From: Rheinheimera maricola
Lineage (GTDB): Bacteria; Pseudomonadota; Gammaproteobacteria; Enterobacterales; Alteromonadaceae
Length of the DNA stretch: 64,000 nucleotides
Assembly: GCF_016918075.2 (NCBI RefSeq)
Contig: NZ_JAERPS020000001.1
Location: forward strand, 682,001 to 746,000
Reading direction: 5' to 3'
Shown here one piece after another: positions 36,192-45,499 of this stretch; the stretch's first letter is position 1; each line of letters opens with the position of its first letter. Both the position numbers and the translations under genes were made by a program. Below the pieces are notes generated by a model. It made no database searches. It was given only the letters and a program-made list of their open reading frames with translations, and had not been told where the DNA came from.

Positions 36192-36832
36192 CGTATTTCG
36201 GCTCCCGCAGGTGGGCAATTAGCTGTTTGCGTTGCCAATTCTGGATGCCGCTGCACAAACAGTACCGCGTTTCGCACGGCATTAACTACCGCTCTTGGTG
36301 TAATCGTCGCGCCGGTAAACTGGTCAAAGTCGCCGCCGTCTTTTCGCACCGCCCATTTATCGGCATTGTTAGCGGTTACCACTTTACCGCTAAAGCTAAA
36401 AATCCATGATGAGCGCCGCGCTTCAATTTTATCACCCAGGCCAGGTGTTTCTTTATGCGCCAGCACGCGGCTGCCTAGTACTGTGCCATCGGGCGTCAGT
36501 GCAACTATTAAATCTATATTACCGCTGTAACCATCCGGTGCGGTGGTCTCAATAATATAGGCACTTAGCTCGCCATCCTGGCGCCAACGATACAACGTCT
36601 GGGCCGTAGTTCTGCCAAGGAGCACCGGGTCCGTCACTTGCAGGCAATCTTGCAGCAAAGCCTGGCCGACATCAACGTTGGGTAATACCTCAGATAGGAT
36701 CGCCAGCTTGGCAGCCAAGCGCTGTTCGTTTATCCGCGGAGCGGTTTGCTGATTAACCAAGCTTAGAACTGCTACGCACAGCGCGGCAACCGTGGCCAGA
36801 GCAATAGCATTTTTGCTGATAGCGCGGATCAT
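36188..36832 (-). CDS. rsxG: Electron transport complex subunit RsxG (RnfG)
   Basis: 214 residues. One N-terminal membrane segment (about 8-27) anchors a periplasmic FMN-binding domain; the Thr that takes covalent FMN lies in [12 protein letters not shown] (about residues 170-181, family motif S/TGAT). [20 protein letters not shown] and [12 protein letters not shown] are typical. Both ends overlap neighbours by four bases (rsxD before, rsxE after). Confidence 0.95.
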   Translation of the reverse strand: MIRAISKNAIALATVAALCVAVLSLVNQQTAPRINEQRLAAKLAILSEVLPNVDVGQALLQDCLQVTDPVLLGRTTAQTLYRWRQDGELSAYIIETTAPDGYSGNIDLIVALTPDGTVLGSRVLAHKETPGLGDKIEARRSSWIFSFSGKVVTANNADKWAVRKDGGDFDQFTGATITPRAVVNAVRNAVLFVQRHPELATQTANCPPAGAEIR

Positions 36833-37896
36833 TTCAGTTCACTCCGGGCGCGATGGCCATAAGTGCGTGGCCGGGTGTAGTAATCAATCAGCGGTACCGT
36901 CATATTGGCCAGCAAGATGGCAAAAGCATAAGCGTCAGGATAACCACCAAAATTACGGATTAAAAACACTAGCATACCAATCAGGGCACCATAGTATAAG
37001 CGGCCTTTATCGGTGGTAGAGGCAGAGACCGGATCGGTAGCAATAAAAAATGCAGCCAACATAGTGCCGCCACTAAACAGGTGAAACAGCGGGCCGGCAA
37101 AGGTGTCGGATGAAGCCAGACTTGACACTGCAGCCAACACAAATAGGCTGCCAAGCACTGCAACCGGAATACGCCAGCTAATAATTTTTTGCTGTATTAA
37201 CAATAACCCGCCAGCCAGATAGGCCAGATTCAACCACAACCAGCCGGTGCCGGCAAAGGCAAAAAACACCGGGCGTTGCCAGCTTTCGTCTAAGGTTAAG
37301 CCGCGGTTGAGGTCGGTGCGTAAAGTATCCAACGGAGTGGCCATGCTAATACCGTCAATACCGCTTTGTAGTTGCGACAGGCTAAAACCGCTGCAGCTAA
37401 ATTGGCTAAAAATACTGCACACTGCATCCAGTGGTGTCAGGCTGATACTTTGTAACGATAGCGGTGGTAGCCATTGCGTCATTTGTAGTGGAAATGACAC
37501 TAAAAGCAGCACGTAGGCTGCCATTGCCGGGTTGAATATATTGTTACCCAAGCCACCGTATAGCTGTTTTACCATTATGATGGCAAAAGCCGTGCCTATT
37601 ACAATAAGCCACCAGGGCGCATAGGGTGGGATAGCAATCGCTAGCAGCACTGCGGTGAGTAAAGCACTGTTATCTTTAAGTCTGGCTAACACCGGTTTAT
37701 TACGCAGTCGTAATATCAGCGCTTCGCTACACCAGGCAGTAATAATGGCCAGCGCTAACTGAATGATAACGCCATAACCAAACATTACCGCTTGCAGAAT
37801 TATGCCTGGCAGGCAGGCCAGTGTGACCAGGCGCATAATTTGCGCCGTGCTACGTTGATTATGCTGGTGTGGCGAACTGGCGATTTTAAAACTCAT
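36829..37896 (-). CDS. rsxD: Electron transport complex subunit RsxD (RnfD)
   Basis: 355 residues with about nine membrane segments. Family blocks: ALAIITAWCSEALIL, DNSALLTAVLLAIAIPP, KQLYGGLGNNIFNPAMAAYVLLLVSFP and DPVSASTTDKGRLYYG. The covalent FMN site is expected at the Thr of DGISMATPLDTLR (about residue 187). It overlaps rsxC (upstream) and rsxG (downstream) by four bases each. Confidence 0.95.
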   Translation of the reverse strand: MSFKIASSPHQHNQRSTAQIMRLVTLACLPGIILQAVMFGYGVIIQLALAIITAWCSEALILRLRNKPVLARLKDNSALLTAVLLAIAIPPYAPWWLIVIGTAFAIIMVKQLYGGLGNNIFNPAMAAYVLLLVSFPLQMTQWLPPLSLQSISLTPLDAVCSIFSQFSCSGFSLSQLQSGIDGISMATPLDTLRTDLNRGLTLDESWQRPVFFAFAGTGWLWLNLAYLAGGLLLIQQKIISWRIPVAVLGSLFVLAAVSSLASSDTFAGPLFHLFSGGTMLAAFFIATDPVSASTTDKGRLYYGALIGMLVFLIRNFGGYPDAYAFAILLANMTVPLIDYYTRPRTYGHRARSELK

Positions 37897-39974
37897 GAGT
37901 TCTCACTATCGGCTTGTTTTTTTGCTTTGGCACGGGCAATTGCTGCGGCGATGGCAGCTTTACGTGGATCTGGCTCAGTCACCGTATTAATTGCGGCATT
38001 GTTGTTATTAGCTTGGGCGGGCTCAGTCGGTGTCTGCACTTGTTGCTGCTGCCTGGCTTTAGCCCTGGCTAATGCGGCAGCAACGGCTGCTTTACGTGGA
38101 TCAGGTGCGATAGTATCGGCGCTAGTAACCGGGGTTGCCGGACTAGTAGTTACAGCAAGCGCTACTGAATTTTCAGTCACTTCGACAGCAGTATCGGTAA
38201 TGATGTCAGTACTGATACCAGTATTGGCCTGTGCTGCTTTTTTGGCTTTGGCTCTGGCCAGCGCCGCAGCAACGGAGGCGGCTTTGCTATTGACAGCAGG
38301 GCTGCTGTTATCTGCGTTATCAGCAGCTGGCGCTATGGTTTGGGATGCATCAGCTTTATCTTGTTGATAGGCTCGTGCCTGCTGTTTTTTCAGTTCGCGC
38401 TGTGCCTGCACTTGCATTTTATCGCTGGGTTCTGTCGAGAGGCTTTGCGCCTGTTTGGCTTTAATTCGTGCCAATGCGTCGGCTACGGTGCTATCGGCAC
38501 CACTGGCTTGCTGCTGTTGCTTACGTGTCGCAGCAAGTTGCTGATTGCGCTCGGCGCGCTGTTGTTTTTCCTGCTCCAGCCGGGCGTTACGTGCTTCAAA
38601 ACGAGCCTTGGCTTGCTCGGCTTTTAACGCTTCATGCTGTTGCTCTCGAATTTCAGCTTTAGCAACCCGATAATACTGCACCAACGGAATTTCGCTGGGG
38701 CATACATAGGCACAGGCACCACATTCAATGCAGTCGGCCAGATTATATTCTTGCAGCTTGGTGCTGTCTTTGGCTTTGCTGTACCAAAGCAATTGTTGCG
38801 GCAATAAGCTTGCGGGGCAAGCGTCGGCACAGCTACTGCAGCGAATACACTCAATTTCATTATTGGCAGCAGGTAATTCGGTTGCTGTGGGTGCCAAAAT
38901 ACAGTTGGTGGTTTTAACCACCGGCACTGACAAGTCCGGCAGTGTAAAGCCCATCATTGGGCCACCCATGATGACGCGCTGCTGTGCTTCAGGTTGAAAG
39001 CCACAGGCATCTAGTAACGCCGATACCGGTGTGCCAAGCAAAGCCAGCATGTTTTGTGGCTGGTTTAAGGTGTCACCTGTTACGGTAACTATTCGGGATA
39101 TCAGAGGATGATCATCCAGTACCGCCTGAGCAACGGCAAATGCGGTGCCAACGTTTTGCATGACAATACCAATATCTACCGGACGCCGGCCATTTGGTAC
39201 TTCTTTATTGGTTAGCAGCTGAATAAGCTGTTTCTCACCACCAGAGGGATATTTGCTTGGTACGCTACGGACGTAATAATGCTCACGCTGATTACATGCC
39301 GCCATCATGGCCGCAGTGGCAATGGGCTTATCGTCTTCAATGCCAATTAATACCGCTTTTGGCGCTAGCAGCCGGCAAAGAATATCAATACCTTTGACAA
39401 TGGTTGTAGCCGCTTCCTGCATTAACAGGTCATCGGCACTAATATAAGGCTCGCACTCAACAGCATTAATAATAAGATAATCTACTGGTTGGGTCATACC
39501 GACTTTTAAATGCGTGGGAAAACCGGCGCCGCCCATGCCAGCAATGCCGCTTTCCTGTATGCGGTTTAGCAAGGTCAAATTGTCGCAAGTCGCAAAATTT
39601 AATGGCTCACGAATTCGCCACTCGTCCTGACCATCGGGTTCTAGTGTGAGTGTCAGCTCTGGCATAGCAGAAGGGTGCGGACTAGTGTGTGGGGCTATGT
39701 TTACTACAATACCAGAGGTTGGGGCGTGCACCGGCACTGCCATCGAGTTATCGGCTGCTGTCAGCGGCTGGCCTTTTAAAACTCGGTCACCCGTGCGTAC
39801 TAATAACACACCGGCAACACCGATATGTTGGCGCAACGGGATGTAAAGCCGATCCGGCAATGGCATTACTGCAATAGGTTTTTGGCTGCTCTGCTGTTTT
39901 CGGGTTGGCGGGTGAATACCGCCATGAAAATCCCACACTTTGCCGGCCTGAATTTGCTGAAATAAACTCGGCAT
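37893..39974 (-). CDS. rsxC: Electron transport complex subunit RsxC (RnfC)
   Basis: About 693 residues from ATG 39974, six bases after the rsxB stop. The N-terminal half has the RnfC barrel and NADH/FMN region (HGGIHPPTRK, GIAGMGGAGFPTHLK, INAVECEPYISADD, SGGEKQLIQLL) and two [4Fe-4S] motifs (CIRCSSCADACP and CIECGACAYVCP). The C-terminal about 250 residues are Ala/Lys/Gln-rich, with at least four copies of a VAAALARAKAKK-type helix, three of them introduced by DPRKAA or SKAA. Such repeats exist in E. coli RsxC and vary in number between species. RsxC is the peripheral subunit that exchanges electrons with NADH. Confidence 0.95.
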   Translation of the reverse strand: MPSLFQQIQAGKVWDFHGGIHPPTRKQQSSQKPIAVMPLPDRLYIPLRQHIGVAGVLLVRTGDRVLKGQPLTAADNSMAVPVHAPTSGIVVNIAPHTSPHPSAMPELTLTLEPDGQDEWRIREPLNFATCDNLTLLNRIQESGIAGMGGAGFPTHLKVGMTQPVDYLIINAVECEPYISADDLLMQEAATTIVKGIDILCRLLAPKAVLIGIEDDKPIATAAMMAACNQREHYYVRSVPSKYPSGGEKQLIQLLTNKEVPNGRRPVDIGIVMQNVGTAFAVAQAVLDDHPLISRIVTVTGDTLNQPQNMLALLGTPVSALLDACGFQPEAQQRVIMGGPMMGFTLPDLSVPVVKTTNCILAPTATELPAANNEIECIRCSSCADACPASLLPQQLLWYSKAKDSTKLQEYNLADCIECGACAYVCPSEIPLVQYYRVAKAEIREQQHEALKAEQAKARFEARNARLEQEKQQRAERNQQLAATRKQQQQASGADSTVADALARIKAKQAQSLSTEPSDKMQVQAQRELKKQQARAYQQDKADASQTIAPAADNADNSSPAVNSKAASVAAALARAKAKKAAQANTGISTDIITDTAVEVTENSVALAVTTSPATPVTSADTIAPDPRKAAVAAALARAKARQQQQVQTPTEPAQANNNNAAINTVTEPDPRKAAIAAAIARAKAKKQADSENS

Positions 39975-39979
39975 CTCTG

Positions 39980-40531
39980 TTACTCCACAATTCGAACAGG
40001 GATGGCGGCCAAATCCCACTTCCAGCGCCCAATGGTAGGCGCAAGTGGCACCATGTCAATACAATCTACCGGGCACGGCTCGACACATAGATCGCAACCG
40101 GTGCACTCATCTATTAACACGGTGTGCATTAATTTAGACGCACCAACAATGGCATCTACCGGACAAGCTTGAATGCATTTGGTACAGCCTATACATTCGT
40201 CTTCACGAATGTAGGCTACACGTTTTACGGCTTCGGTTTGGGCTTCGTTCAATGGTTTGGCCTCAACCCCCATTAAATCGGCCAATTTACGAATGGTACT
40301 TTCGCCCCCTGGCGGGCACTTGTTAATATCATCGCCATTGGCAATCGCCTCTGCGTATGGCCGGCAACCAGGATAGCCACACTGGCCGCATTGAGTTTGC
40401 GGCAAGATATCATCTATTTGCTCAACCAAGGGATCGCTTTCAACTTTAAAGCGAATCGCGGCATAACCCAGCACTGCGCCAAAAAGCAGTGCCATTCCAC
40501 CAAGGGCAATAAGGGCCGTCATTAACGTCAT
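39980..40531 (-). CDS. rsxB: Electron transport complex subunit RsxB (RnfB)
   Basis: 183 residues. One N-terminal membrane segment (about 5-25) is followed by the four-Cys RnfB-type cluster (CGQCGYPGC...CPPGG) and two ferredoxin motifs ([24 protein letters not shown]). Its stop lies six bases before rsxC and its ATG shares one base with the rsxA stop. It passes electrons between the soluble and membrane parts of the complex. Confidence 0.96.
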   Translation of the reverse strand: MTLMTALIALGGMALLFGAVLGYAAIRFKVESDPLVEQIDDILPQTQCGQCGYPGCRPYAEAIANGDDINKCPPGGESTIRKLADLMGVEAKPLNEAQTEAVKRVAYIREDECIGCTKCIQACPVDAIVGASKLMHTVLIDECTGCDLCVEPCPVDCIDMVPLAPTIGRWKWDLAAIPVRIVE

Positions 40532-41112
40532 CAGACTTTCACCAAACCGGTAAAGCCCATAAAGGCCAGCGACATTAAACCTGCGGTGATCATTGCTATG
40601 GCGGCACCTTTGAATGGCAAGGGCACATCGGCGGCGGCTAATCGCTCTCGCATGGCCGCAAACAGGATCAGCACCAGTGAGAAGCCAACAGCGGCGCCAA
40701 AACCATATACCACTGAATTAATAAAATTGTGTCGGGCATTAACATTAAGCAGTGCTACACCCAGTACGGCACAGTTTGTGGTAATGAGCGGCAGAAAAAT
40801 GCCCAGTAGGCGGTACAAAGTCGGGCTGGTTTTGTGCACTACCATTTCAGTGAACTGTACCACAACAGCAATCACCAGAATAAACGCCAGCGTGCGCAAA
40901 TAAAGCAAATCGAGTGGCGCGAGCACGTAGTGATCGACCAAATAGCTACACAACGACGCCAGTGTTAATACGAAAGTGGTCGCCAGTGACATGCCAATCG
41001 CTGTTTCCAGCTTGCCCGATACGCCCATAAAAGGGCAAAGGCCAAGAAACTTTACCAGCACAAAGTTATTTACCAGTACAGTACTGATTAACAACAGCAG
41101 AAATTCAGTCAT
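40531..41112 (-). CDS. rsxA: Electron transport complex subunit RsxA (RnfA)
   Basis: 193 residues, the exact length of E. coli RsxA. Six membrane segments with [19 protein letters not shown] and [18 protein letters not shown]; the two Cys face each other and match those of RsxE. First gene of the operon, with a promoter-like sequence upstream at 41142-41170. Six rsx genes and nth run without gaps larger than 15 bases, so they are one transcription unit. Confidence 0.97.
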   Translation of the reverse strand: MTEFLLLLISTVLVNNFVLVKFLGLCPFMGVSGKLETAIGMSLATTFVLTLASLCSYLVDHYVLAPLDLLYLRTLAFILVIAVVVQFTEMVVHKTSPTLYRLLGIFLPLITTNCAVLGVALLNVNARHNFINSVVYGFGAAVGFSLVLILFAAMRERLAAADVPLPFKGAAIAMITAGLMSLAFMGFTGLVKV

Positions 41113-41141
41113 CGTTTCGCTCAGGCAAAAATCAGGGGCGT

Positions 41142-41170
41142 ATTATGCAATTAAGCGGCCTTTGACACAA
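41142..41170 (-). promoter_or_regulatory. Candidate sigma-70 promoter of the rsx operon
   Basis: Read on the minus strand: -35 TTGTGT, a 17-base spacer, -10 CATAAT, about 30 bases before the rsxA start. Two mismatches in the -35 box and one in the -10. Position and spacing fit; strength and start point are not known. Confidence 0.5.
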
Positions 41171-41191
41171 CCGGACAAAGCGTAGGGGCTT

Positions 41192-41219
41192 AGCGGCAAT
41201 GTTAACTTAGATTGCCGCT
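41192..41219 (-). terminator. Hairpin downstream of the GGDEF-EAL gene
   Basis: AGCGGCAAT at 41192-41200 and its complement at 41211-41219 form a nine-base-pair stem with a ten-base loop, starting nine bases after the csrD-like stop. No T tract follows on the minus strand, so termination is only possible. Confidence 0.45.
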
Positions 41220-41227
41220 TAGATGCG

Positions 41228-43153
41228 TCAGATGGGGGCAGGCTTACCAATGTAATAACCCTGATTCCCATCGATAAACAATGATTCTAACATGTGCTTT
41301 TCTTCTTGGGTTTCTACACTCTCTGCAAACACACCTACCCCGATACGATGTGCGAGATCAATCATTAGTCGCATGAAATATTGGTTGTTTTTGTCATCAT
41401 TGATATGGCGGGTATAGCTACCATCCATTTTAACGAAGTCGGGTTTCAGATCGCGGAAAAACTTAAATGAGGTAATACCGACACCAAATTTTTCAACTGT
41501 TATACGTGCACCGGCACGATGCACCATATCGATAAAGCGTTTACTGGTTTTCAAATTTTGCTGTAAACCAAACTCGGTTACTTCAAATACCAATTTTGCA
41601 GCGATATGGGCATCTTTTAATAACCGCCGTTCCAGCCAGATCATAAACTGGTCATCATGCACACAACGGGCAGATAAGTTTAAGCCGAAGTACTGATCTT
41701 GCAGGTTCTTATTTTTGATAGTGGTTAATGCGGCTTCAATAATAAGCCGGTCTACTTGAACAATACGGTCTAGTTTTTCTGCCATAGCTAAGAACGACGC
41801 TGTGGGTAAAACCTGCTCTTCTTGCGTTTTAAAGCGTACAAGAATCTCTGAGTAGGCTTTTGCAGAACGGTTTGAAGGTTGGATCAGTTGCACCAGTAAA
41901 CTAATACGGTGATTGGTTAGTACATCATCAATAACGTTGCGCCAATTTTGGTTGCCATAACCGCCACTGGCCATTTCCAAACCCGCTGATTCTTTCTGCA
42001 AATGCCAGGCATTAGGTTGTTTTGTCTGCGCCAGGCTGATAGAGGTATCCGCAATAGCAAGTAATTCCCCCAGTGCTTTTCCAGCCTCGTAAGTGACCAG
42101 GCCAGTATAGGCTACGGAGTCAAGCTCAGATATTTTTTGGTATTCGTTCAGCTTGCTTTGTAACTGCAGGGCAAAGTTTTCCGCTTCTTTGGGCGTAACC
42201 CTGGGCAATAAAATGCCAAAATCTGAGCTGTTCAGTCGGTAAACCATATTATCTTTATAGGTGTCAGATAATTTCTTAACAATATTCGCCACTTCGCGAA
42301 TGTAATTGTCGCCTTCCTGATAACCACGTGTTTGATTTAATGTTTGCAGTTCAGTGCAGCGGGTGATTGCAAACACACCAAACTCATTTTGCTCGTTTAG
42401 GCGGATATTGTCTTCATAATGCTGCACAAAACGGTTTCGATTAGGTAGCTCTGTTACCGGGTCTTTATATGCTTCTTCAGCAATTTGGTGGGCGTTGTTG
42501 GCCATTTCGTTATATTGGCTACGGGTATAGTTAGCCAACTTTTGCAGCGAGACATTAATATCGGCAAATTCGGTAGGGATTTTTTGCCAGTCAGGCTCGG
42601 CTTTTTGTGGGTCTTTGATAAACCGATCTATAAGCTCGTTTACTGCATTAGTAGTGCGCCTGTAGTTGCGGCTAATACTACTTTTACTTAGCACTATAGG
42701 TAACCAGCCAATCACTAAGGGTAGCAGCATCAAGATCAGCACTAATTGCTGAAAGTCAGCCAGGGGTTCGCTAAAATCCAGCTGATAAATAATCTGAATA
42801 TTTTGATCCTGATTGCGCACAGTTCGGGTGGTAAATTTGCTGCCAAATAGTTCAAGTATCATGGTAGCAAAGGCTGCACCATTTTTATTTTTGTTTTGTT
42901 CATGCAAAATAGTGCCGTCGAGCTGGCTGATACGTAAATTTTGTAATGCAAAACTACGGTCGAGTTGGCGACTAAGAATTTTGCCGTCACCGGTAAGCTG
43001 ATAGCTAAGTATTTGTTCAATGCTAACCGAAGCTTGTTTTTGGCTTCGTTCTAGCTGTTGTTGGGTATATAAAGATAAGCTCACTACCGCGACGGTAGCA
43101 ATTATAACGGCTGCTAGCAGTTGGCTAATCAGCAAAGTGCGGAATATTCTCAT
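41228..43153 (-). CDS. CsrD/MshH-like protein with degenerate GGDEF and EAL domains
   Basis: 641 residues (E. coli CsrD has 646). Two membrane segments (about 6-28 and 136-156) enclose a periplasmic domain; then a HAMP-like/coiled region, a GGDEF domain with the active site replaced by NSSDF (308-312), and an EAL domain with EIL (436-438) instead of EAL, NLSAR (492-496) and FEVTE intact, but EKFG (554-557) where active enzymes have DDFG. Loss of the metal-binding Asp pair and of GGDEF argues against cyclic-di-GMP synthesis or hydrolysis. The layout fits CsrD, which promotes RNase E cleavage of CsrB/C RNAs, or MshH of MSHA-pilus loci. No msh genes are next to it here. Confidence 0.83.
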   Translation of the reverse strand: MRIFRTLLISQLLAAVIIATVAVVSLSLYTQQQLERSQKQASVSIEQILSYQLTGDGKILSRQLDRSFALQNLRISQLDGTILHEQNKNKNGAAFATMILELFGSKFTTRTVRNQDQNIQIIYQLDFSEPLADFQQLVLILMLLPLVIGWLPIVLSKSSISRNYRRTTNAVNELIDRFIKDPQKAEPDWQKIPTEFADINVSLQKLANYTRSQYNEMANNAHQIAEEAYKDPVTELPNRNRFVQHYEDNIRLNEQNEFGVFAITRCTELQTLNQTRGYQEGDNYIREVANIVKKLSDTYKDNMVYRLNSSDFGILLPRVTPKEAENFALQLQSKLNEYQKISELDSVAYTGLVTYEAGKALGELLAIADTSISLAQTKQPNAWHLQKESAGLEMASGGYGNQNWRNVIDDVLTNHRISLLVQLIQPSNRSAKAYSEILVRFKTQEEQVLPTASFLAMAEKLDRIVQVDRLIIEAALTTIKNKNLQDQYFGLNLSARCVHDDQFMIWLERRLLKDAHIAAKLVFEVTEFGLQQNLKTSKRFIDMVHRAGARITVEKFGVGITSFKFFRDLKPDFVKMDGSYTRHINDDKNNQYFMRLMIDLAHRIGVGVFAESVETQEEKHMLESLFIDGNQGYYIGKPAPI

Positions 43154-43299
43154 AAGCAGTGACCACCAGATATAACCAGTTTCCTTGTCCTAACGCTTAA
43201 TATAGTTTTAGGCACGCGCAATAGAAAGCTAATTAAATCAAAAAAATAGTGATAAATACACAATTAACGATAGATATACGAAAAAAAGCGAGGTATGGA

Positions 43300-43376
43300 T
43301 GGCTCCCCAGACTGGACTCGAACCAGTGACCTACGGATTAACAGTCCGCCGCTCTAACCAACTGAGCTACTAGGGA
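43300..43376 (-). tRNA. tRNA-Asn (GTT), copy 3 of 3 in transcription order
   Basis: 77 bases with encoded CCA. The acceptor stem pairs TCCCTAG with CTGGGGA, the anticodon loop is CTGTTAA (anticodon GTT), and the T arm has GGTTCGAGTCC. Identical in sequence to the two neighbouring copies; 19 bases separate it from the next. Confidence 0.97.
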
Positions 43377-43395
43377 ATTGTGTAACAAGATAAAG

Positions 43396-43472
43396 TGGCT
43401 CCCCAGACTGGACTCGAACCAGTGACCTACGGATTAACAGTCCGCCGCTCTAACCAACTGAGCTACTAGGGA
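43396..43472 (-). tRNA. tRNA-Asn (GTT), copy 2 of 3
   Basis: Same 77-base sequence as the flanking copies, with anticodon GTT and CCA end. Spacers are 19 bases on one side and 29 on the other, and contain no promoter-like sequence, so it is transcribed with the array. Confidence 0.97.
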
Positions 43473-43501
43473 AGGGTGTAACATGAATTGTCTTATGCTG
43501 T

Positions 43502-43578
43502 TGGCTCCCCAGACTGGACTCGAACCAGTGACCTACGGATTAACAGTCCGCCGCTCTAACCAACTGAGCTACTAGGGA
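43502..43578 (-). tRNA. tRNA-Asn (GTT), copy 1 of 3 (promoter-proximal)
   Basis: Identical 77-base tRNA-Asn with anticodon GTT and encoded CCA. It is the first in the transcript, 20 bases downstream of a near-consensus -10 box with a GC-rich discriminator. Confidence 0.97.
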
Positions 43579-43598
43579 ACAGCATTCAACGGGGCGCC

Positions 43599-43627
43599 AT
43601 ACTAATGCCAGCCATATCGGCTGTCAA
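43599..43627 (-). promoter_or_regulatory. Strong sigma-70 promoter of the tRNA-Asn array
   Basis: On the minus strand: perfect -35 TTGACA, 17-base spacer, -10 TAGTAT, then the GC-rich discriminator GGCGCCCC. GC-rich discriminators are typical of stringently controlled stable-RNA promoters, so repression by ppGpp is expected. Confidence 0.85.
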
Positions 43628-44125
43628 CACTTTGGCTGGCTGATTTTCACTATCGTTAATCACTTGCGTAATGTTTAGCCAAAGCGGTGATATTAACGCC
43701 AGTTCAACGTCGGCGAAAATTCGTTTTGCAATGGCAGTATTTTTCTACAGATACCAGCATACTGGCGTGCTGGCGCGACTTACCCACAGAAGCTGTGGAT
43801 AAGTCTGTTAGTTGTTGGGGAGTTAACTGGTAGAGGGCTTGAGTTTGTTGACGTTGCCGCACGTCAAGTCAGTTGCGACGAATTTTTATTGTCAATTAAA
43901 ACAATGCGTTAAGTATTTCAGTATTGTCATATTAGTCGGCTGCAGAATAAAAAGCTGGCATGAGTTAAGCAAGGTCGAATTGTGAACTATTTTACAGCAT
44001 GCTGCCGGATAATGACGGTAGTTTGCTCAGCAGGCTAACTCCACAGCTGTAAAACTGCCGAAATGACATGGCTGTATCAATAGCTTTTCTCTACAATAGC
44101 GCCATGGTCCATATAAGTGGTTATT
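43628..44125. other. About 500-base gene-free region between tRNA promoter and MATE gene
   Basis: No coding frame of credible composition is seen. The region carries two DnaA-box-like sites (43780-43802), AT-rich stretches around 43880-43930, and presumably the promoter of the MATE-uvrB operon near its end. No further RNA gene was recognised. Confidence 0.5.
43780..43802. promoter_or_regulatory. Inverted pair of DnaA boxes
   Basis: TTACCCACA (43780-43788, one mismatch to TTATCCACA) and TGTGGATAA (43794-43802, a perfect box on the other strand) face each other across five bases. The pair lies between the tRNA-Asn promoter and the MATE gene. DnaA titration or regulation is possible; no dnaA, dnaN or gidA gene is close, so it is not the chromosomal origin. 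Confidence 0.55.
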
Positions 44126-45499
44126 ATGAGTAGTTCTCCCAAAGCAAAACCATCCCTGACAAACGATGAAATTAAGCCCACCTTAATTGCCATGACGTTA
44201 CCTATGTTGGTTGGCATGATTACGCTAATGACATTCAATTTGGTGGATACATTTTTTATAAGCATGTTGGGTACTGAGCAGCTGGCGGCCATCAGTTTTA
44301 CCTTTCCTGTGTCTTTTTCATTGATTAGCCTGGCAATAGGCTTAAGCATTGGCACCTCTGCGGTAATTGCCAAGGCTTTGGGTGCAGGTCAGTTAACTGA
44401 GGCCCGTACTGATGGTTTGGTGGCGCTGTGCTTATCGGTTGTCATGGTGATTATACTGGCATCAGCGGGGTTCGCGTTCACTGATACCTTGTTCGGTGCT
44501 ATGGGTGCAACCAGCACAATTTTGCTTTACATTCGCCAATATATGGATATTTGGTTTGCCGGAGCCGTGCTGTTGGTCTTGCCTATGATAGGCAATGCCA
44601 TTTTGCGCGCGGCTGGTGACACAAAAACACCCAGCATCATTATGGCAGGTTCTGGGCTGGTGAATGCCATATTAGACCCGATATTGATTTTTGGCTGGGG
44701 CGGCATCCCGGCGATGGGGATGCAAGGGGCGGCGCTGGCGACATTAATATCCTGGTTATTTGGCTCAGTGCTTATTGTGTATTTATTGGTACGGCGCGAC
44801 CTAATCAGTACCCGCTGGATCCCAGTACAACAGTTAGTTAAAGTGTGCCGCAAGATCCTGCGAATTGGCTTGCCGGCAGCTGGCGCCAATATGCTTACGC
44901 CATTGGCCATGGCAGTGTTAACTGCCATGATGGCAAGCTATGGAGCGGCGGCCGTAGCAGCCTTCGGTGTCGGGGCAAGGTTGGAAAGCATTGCTTGTCT
45001 TGTTGTGCTGGCGTTATCGATGACGTTACCGCCATTTGTCAGCCAAAACTTTGGTGCCGGACAATTAAGTCGTGTGCAGCAAGCTTATCGGATGTGTGGA
45101 TATTTTGTTATGCAGTGGCAATTTGCCGTTTATGTGTTGATGGCCGTGCTGGCGTTGCCATTAGCGCGTCTGTTTAGTGACGAAGCCATGGTAGTTAACA
45201 TTATTTGTCAGTTTATTTGGATAGTGCCATTGGCCTATGGGCTGCAGGGCATCACTATTTTAACGAATTCTTCTTTTAATGCGCTGCACCGGCCTGCTAG
45301 TGCGTTACTGCTAAGTATCATCAGATTATTTGTACTTTATGTGCCGCTGGCCTGGCTGGGCGGTCATTTGTTTGGTATTGCCGGTGTGTTTGTTGGTTGC
45401 GTAATAGCAAACGTTATCACAGCAGCAATTGCCTGGAGTTGGTTTAACCAAACAGTGCAACGTGCAGCTGCAATGAATGCCGCGCAGGAGACAATATAA
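44126..45499 (+). CDS. MATE-family multidrug exporter
   Basis: 457 residues from ATG 44126 (AAGTGG upstream; an in-frame GTG at 44117 is part of that site). Twelve membrane segments in two related halves, each starting with a MATE pattern: [26 protein letters not shown] and, in the second half, [22 protein letters not shown]. The first half has [27 protein letters not shown], a strong family motif. It likely exports cationic drugs in exchange for H+ or Na+. Its stop codon shares one base with the uvrB start (TAATG), an unusual coupling of an exporter with DNA repair. Confidence 0.93.
   Translation: MSSSPKAKPSLTNDEIKPTLIAMTLPMLVGMITLMTFNLVDTFFISMLGTEQLAAISFTFPVSFSLISLAIGLSIGTSAVIAKALGAGQLTEARTDGLVALCLSVVMVIILASAGFAFTDTLFGAMGATSTILLYIRQYMDIWFAGAVLLVLPMIGNAILRAAGDTKTPSIIMAGSGLVNAILDPILIFGWGGIPAMGMQGAALATLISWLFGSVLIVYLLVRRDLISTRWIPVQQLVKVCRKILRIGLPAAGANMLTPLAMAVLTAMMASYGAAAVAAFGVGARLESIACLVVLALSMTLPPFVSQNFGAGQLSRVQQAYRMCGYFVMQWQFAVYVLMAVLALPLARLFSDEAMVVNIICQFIWIVPLAYGLQGITILTNSSFNALHRPASALLLSIIRLFVLYVPLAWLGGHLFGIAGVFVGCVIANVITAAIAWSWFNQTVQRAAAMNAAQETI

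Noticed and set aside
37921..38680. Plus-strand Ala/Leu-rich frames opposite the rsxC tail
   Set aside because: They are shadows of the repetitive Ala/Lys codons of rsxC and resemble membrane proteins only by composition.
43300..43578. CRISPR-like array
   Set aside because: The three 77-base repeats are complete tRNA-Asn genes with cloverleaf pairing, not CRISPR repeats; spacers differ in length (19 and 29 bases).
43780..43802. Chromosomal replication origin
   Set aside because: Only two DnaA boxes are seen and none of dnaA, dnaN, gyrB, mnmG or rpmH is near; kept only as a DnaA-binding candidate.
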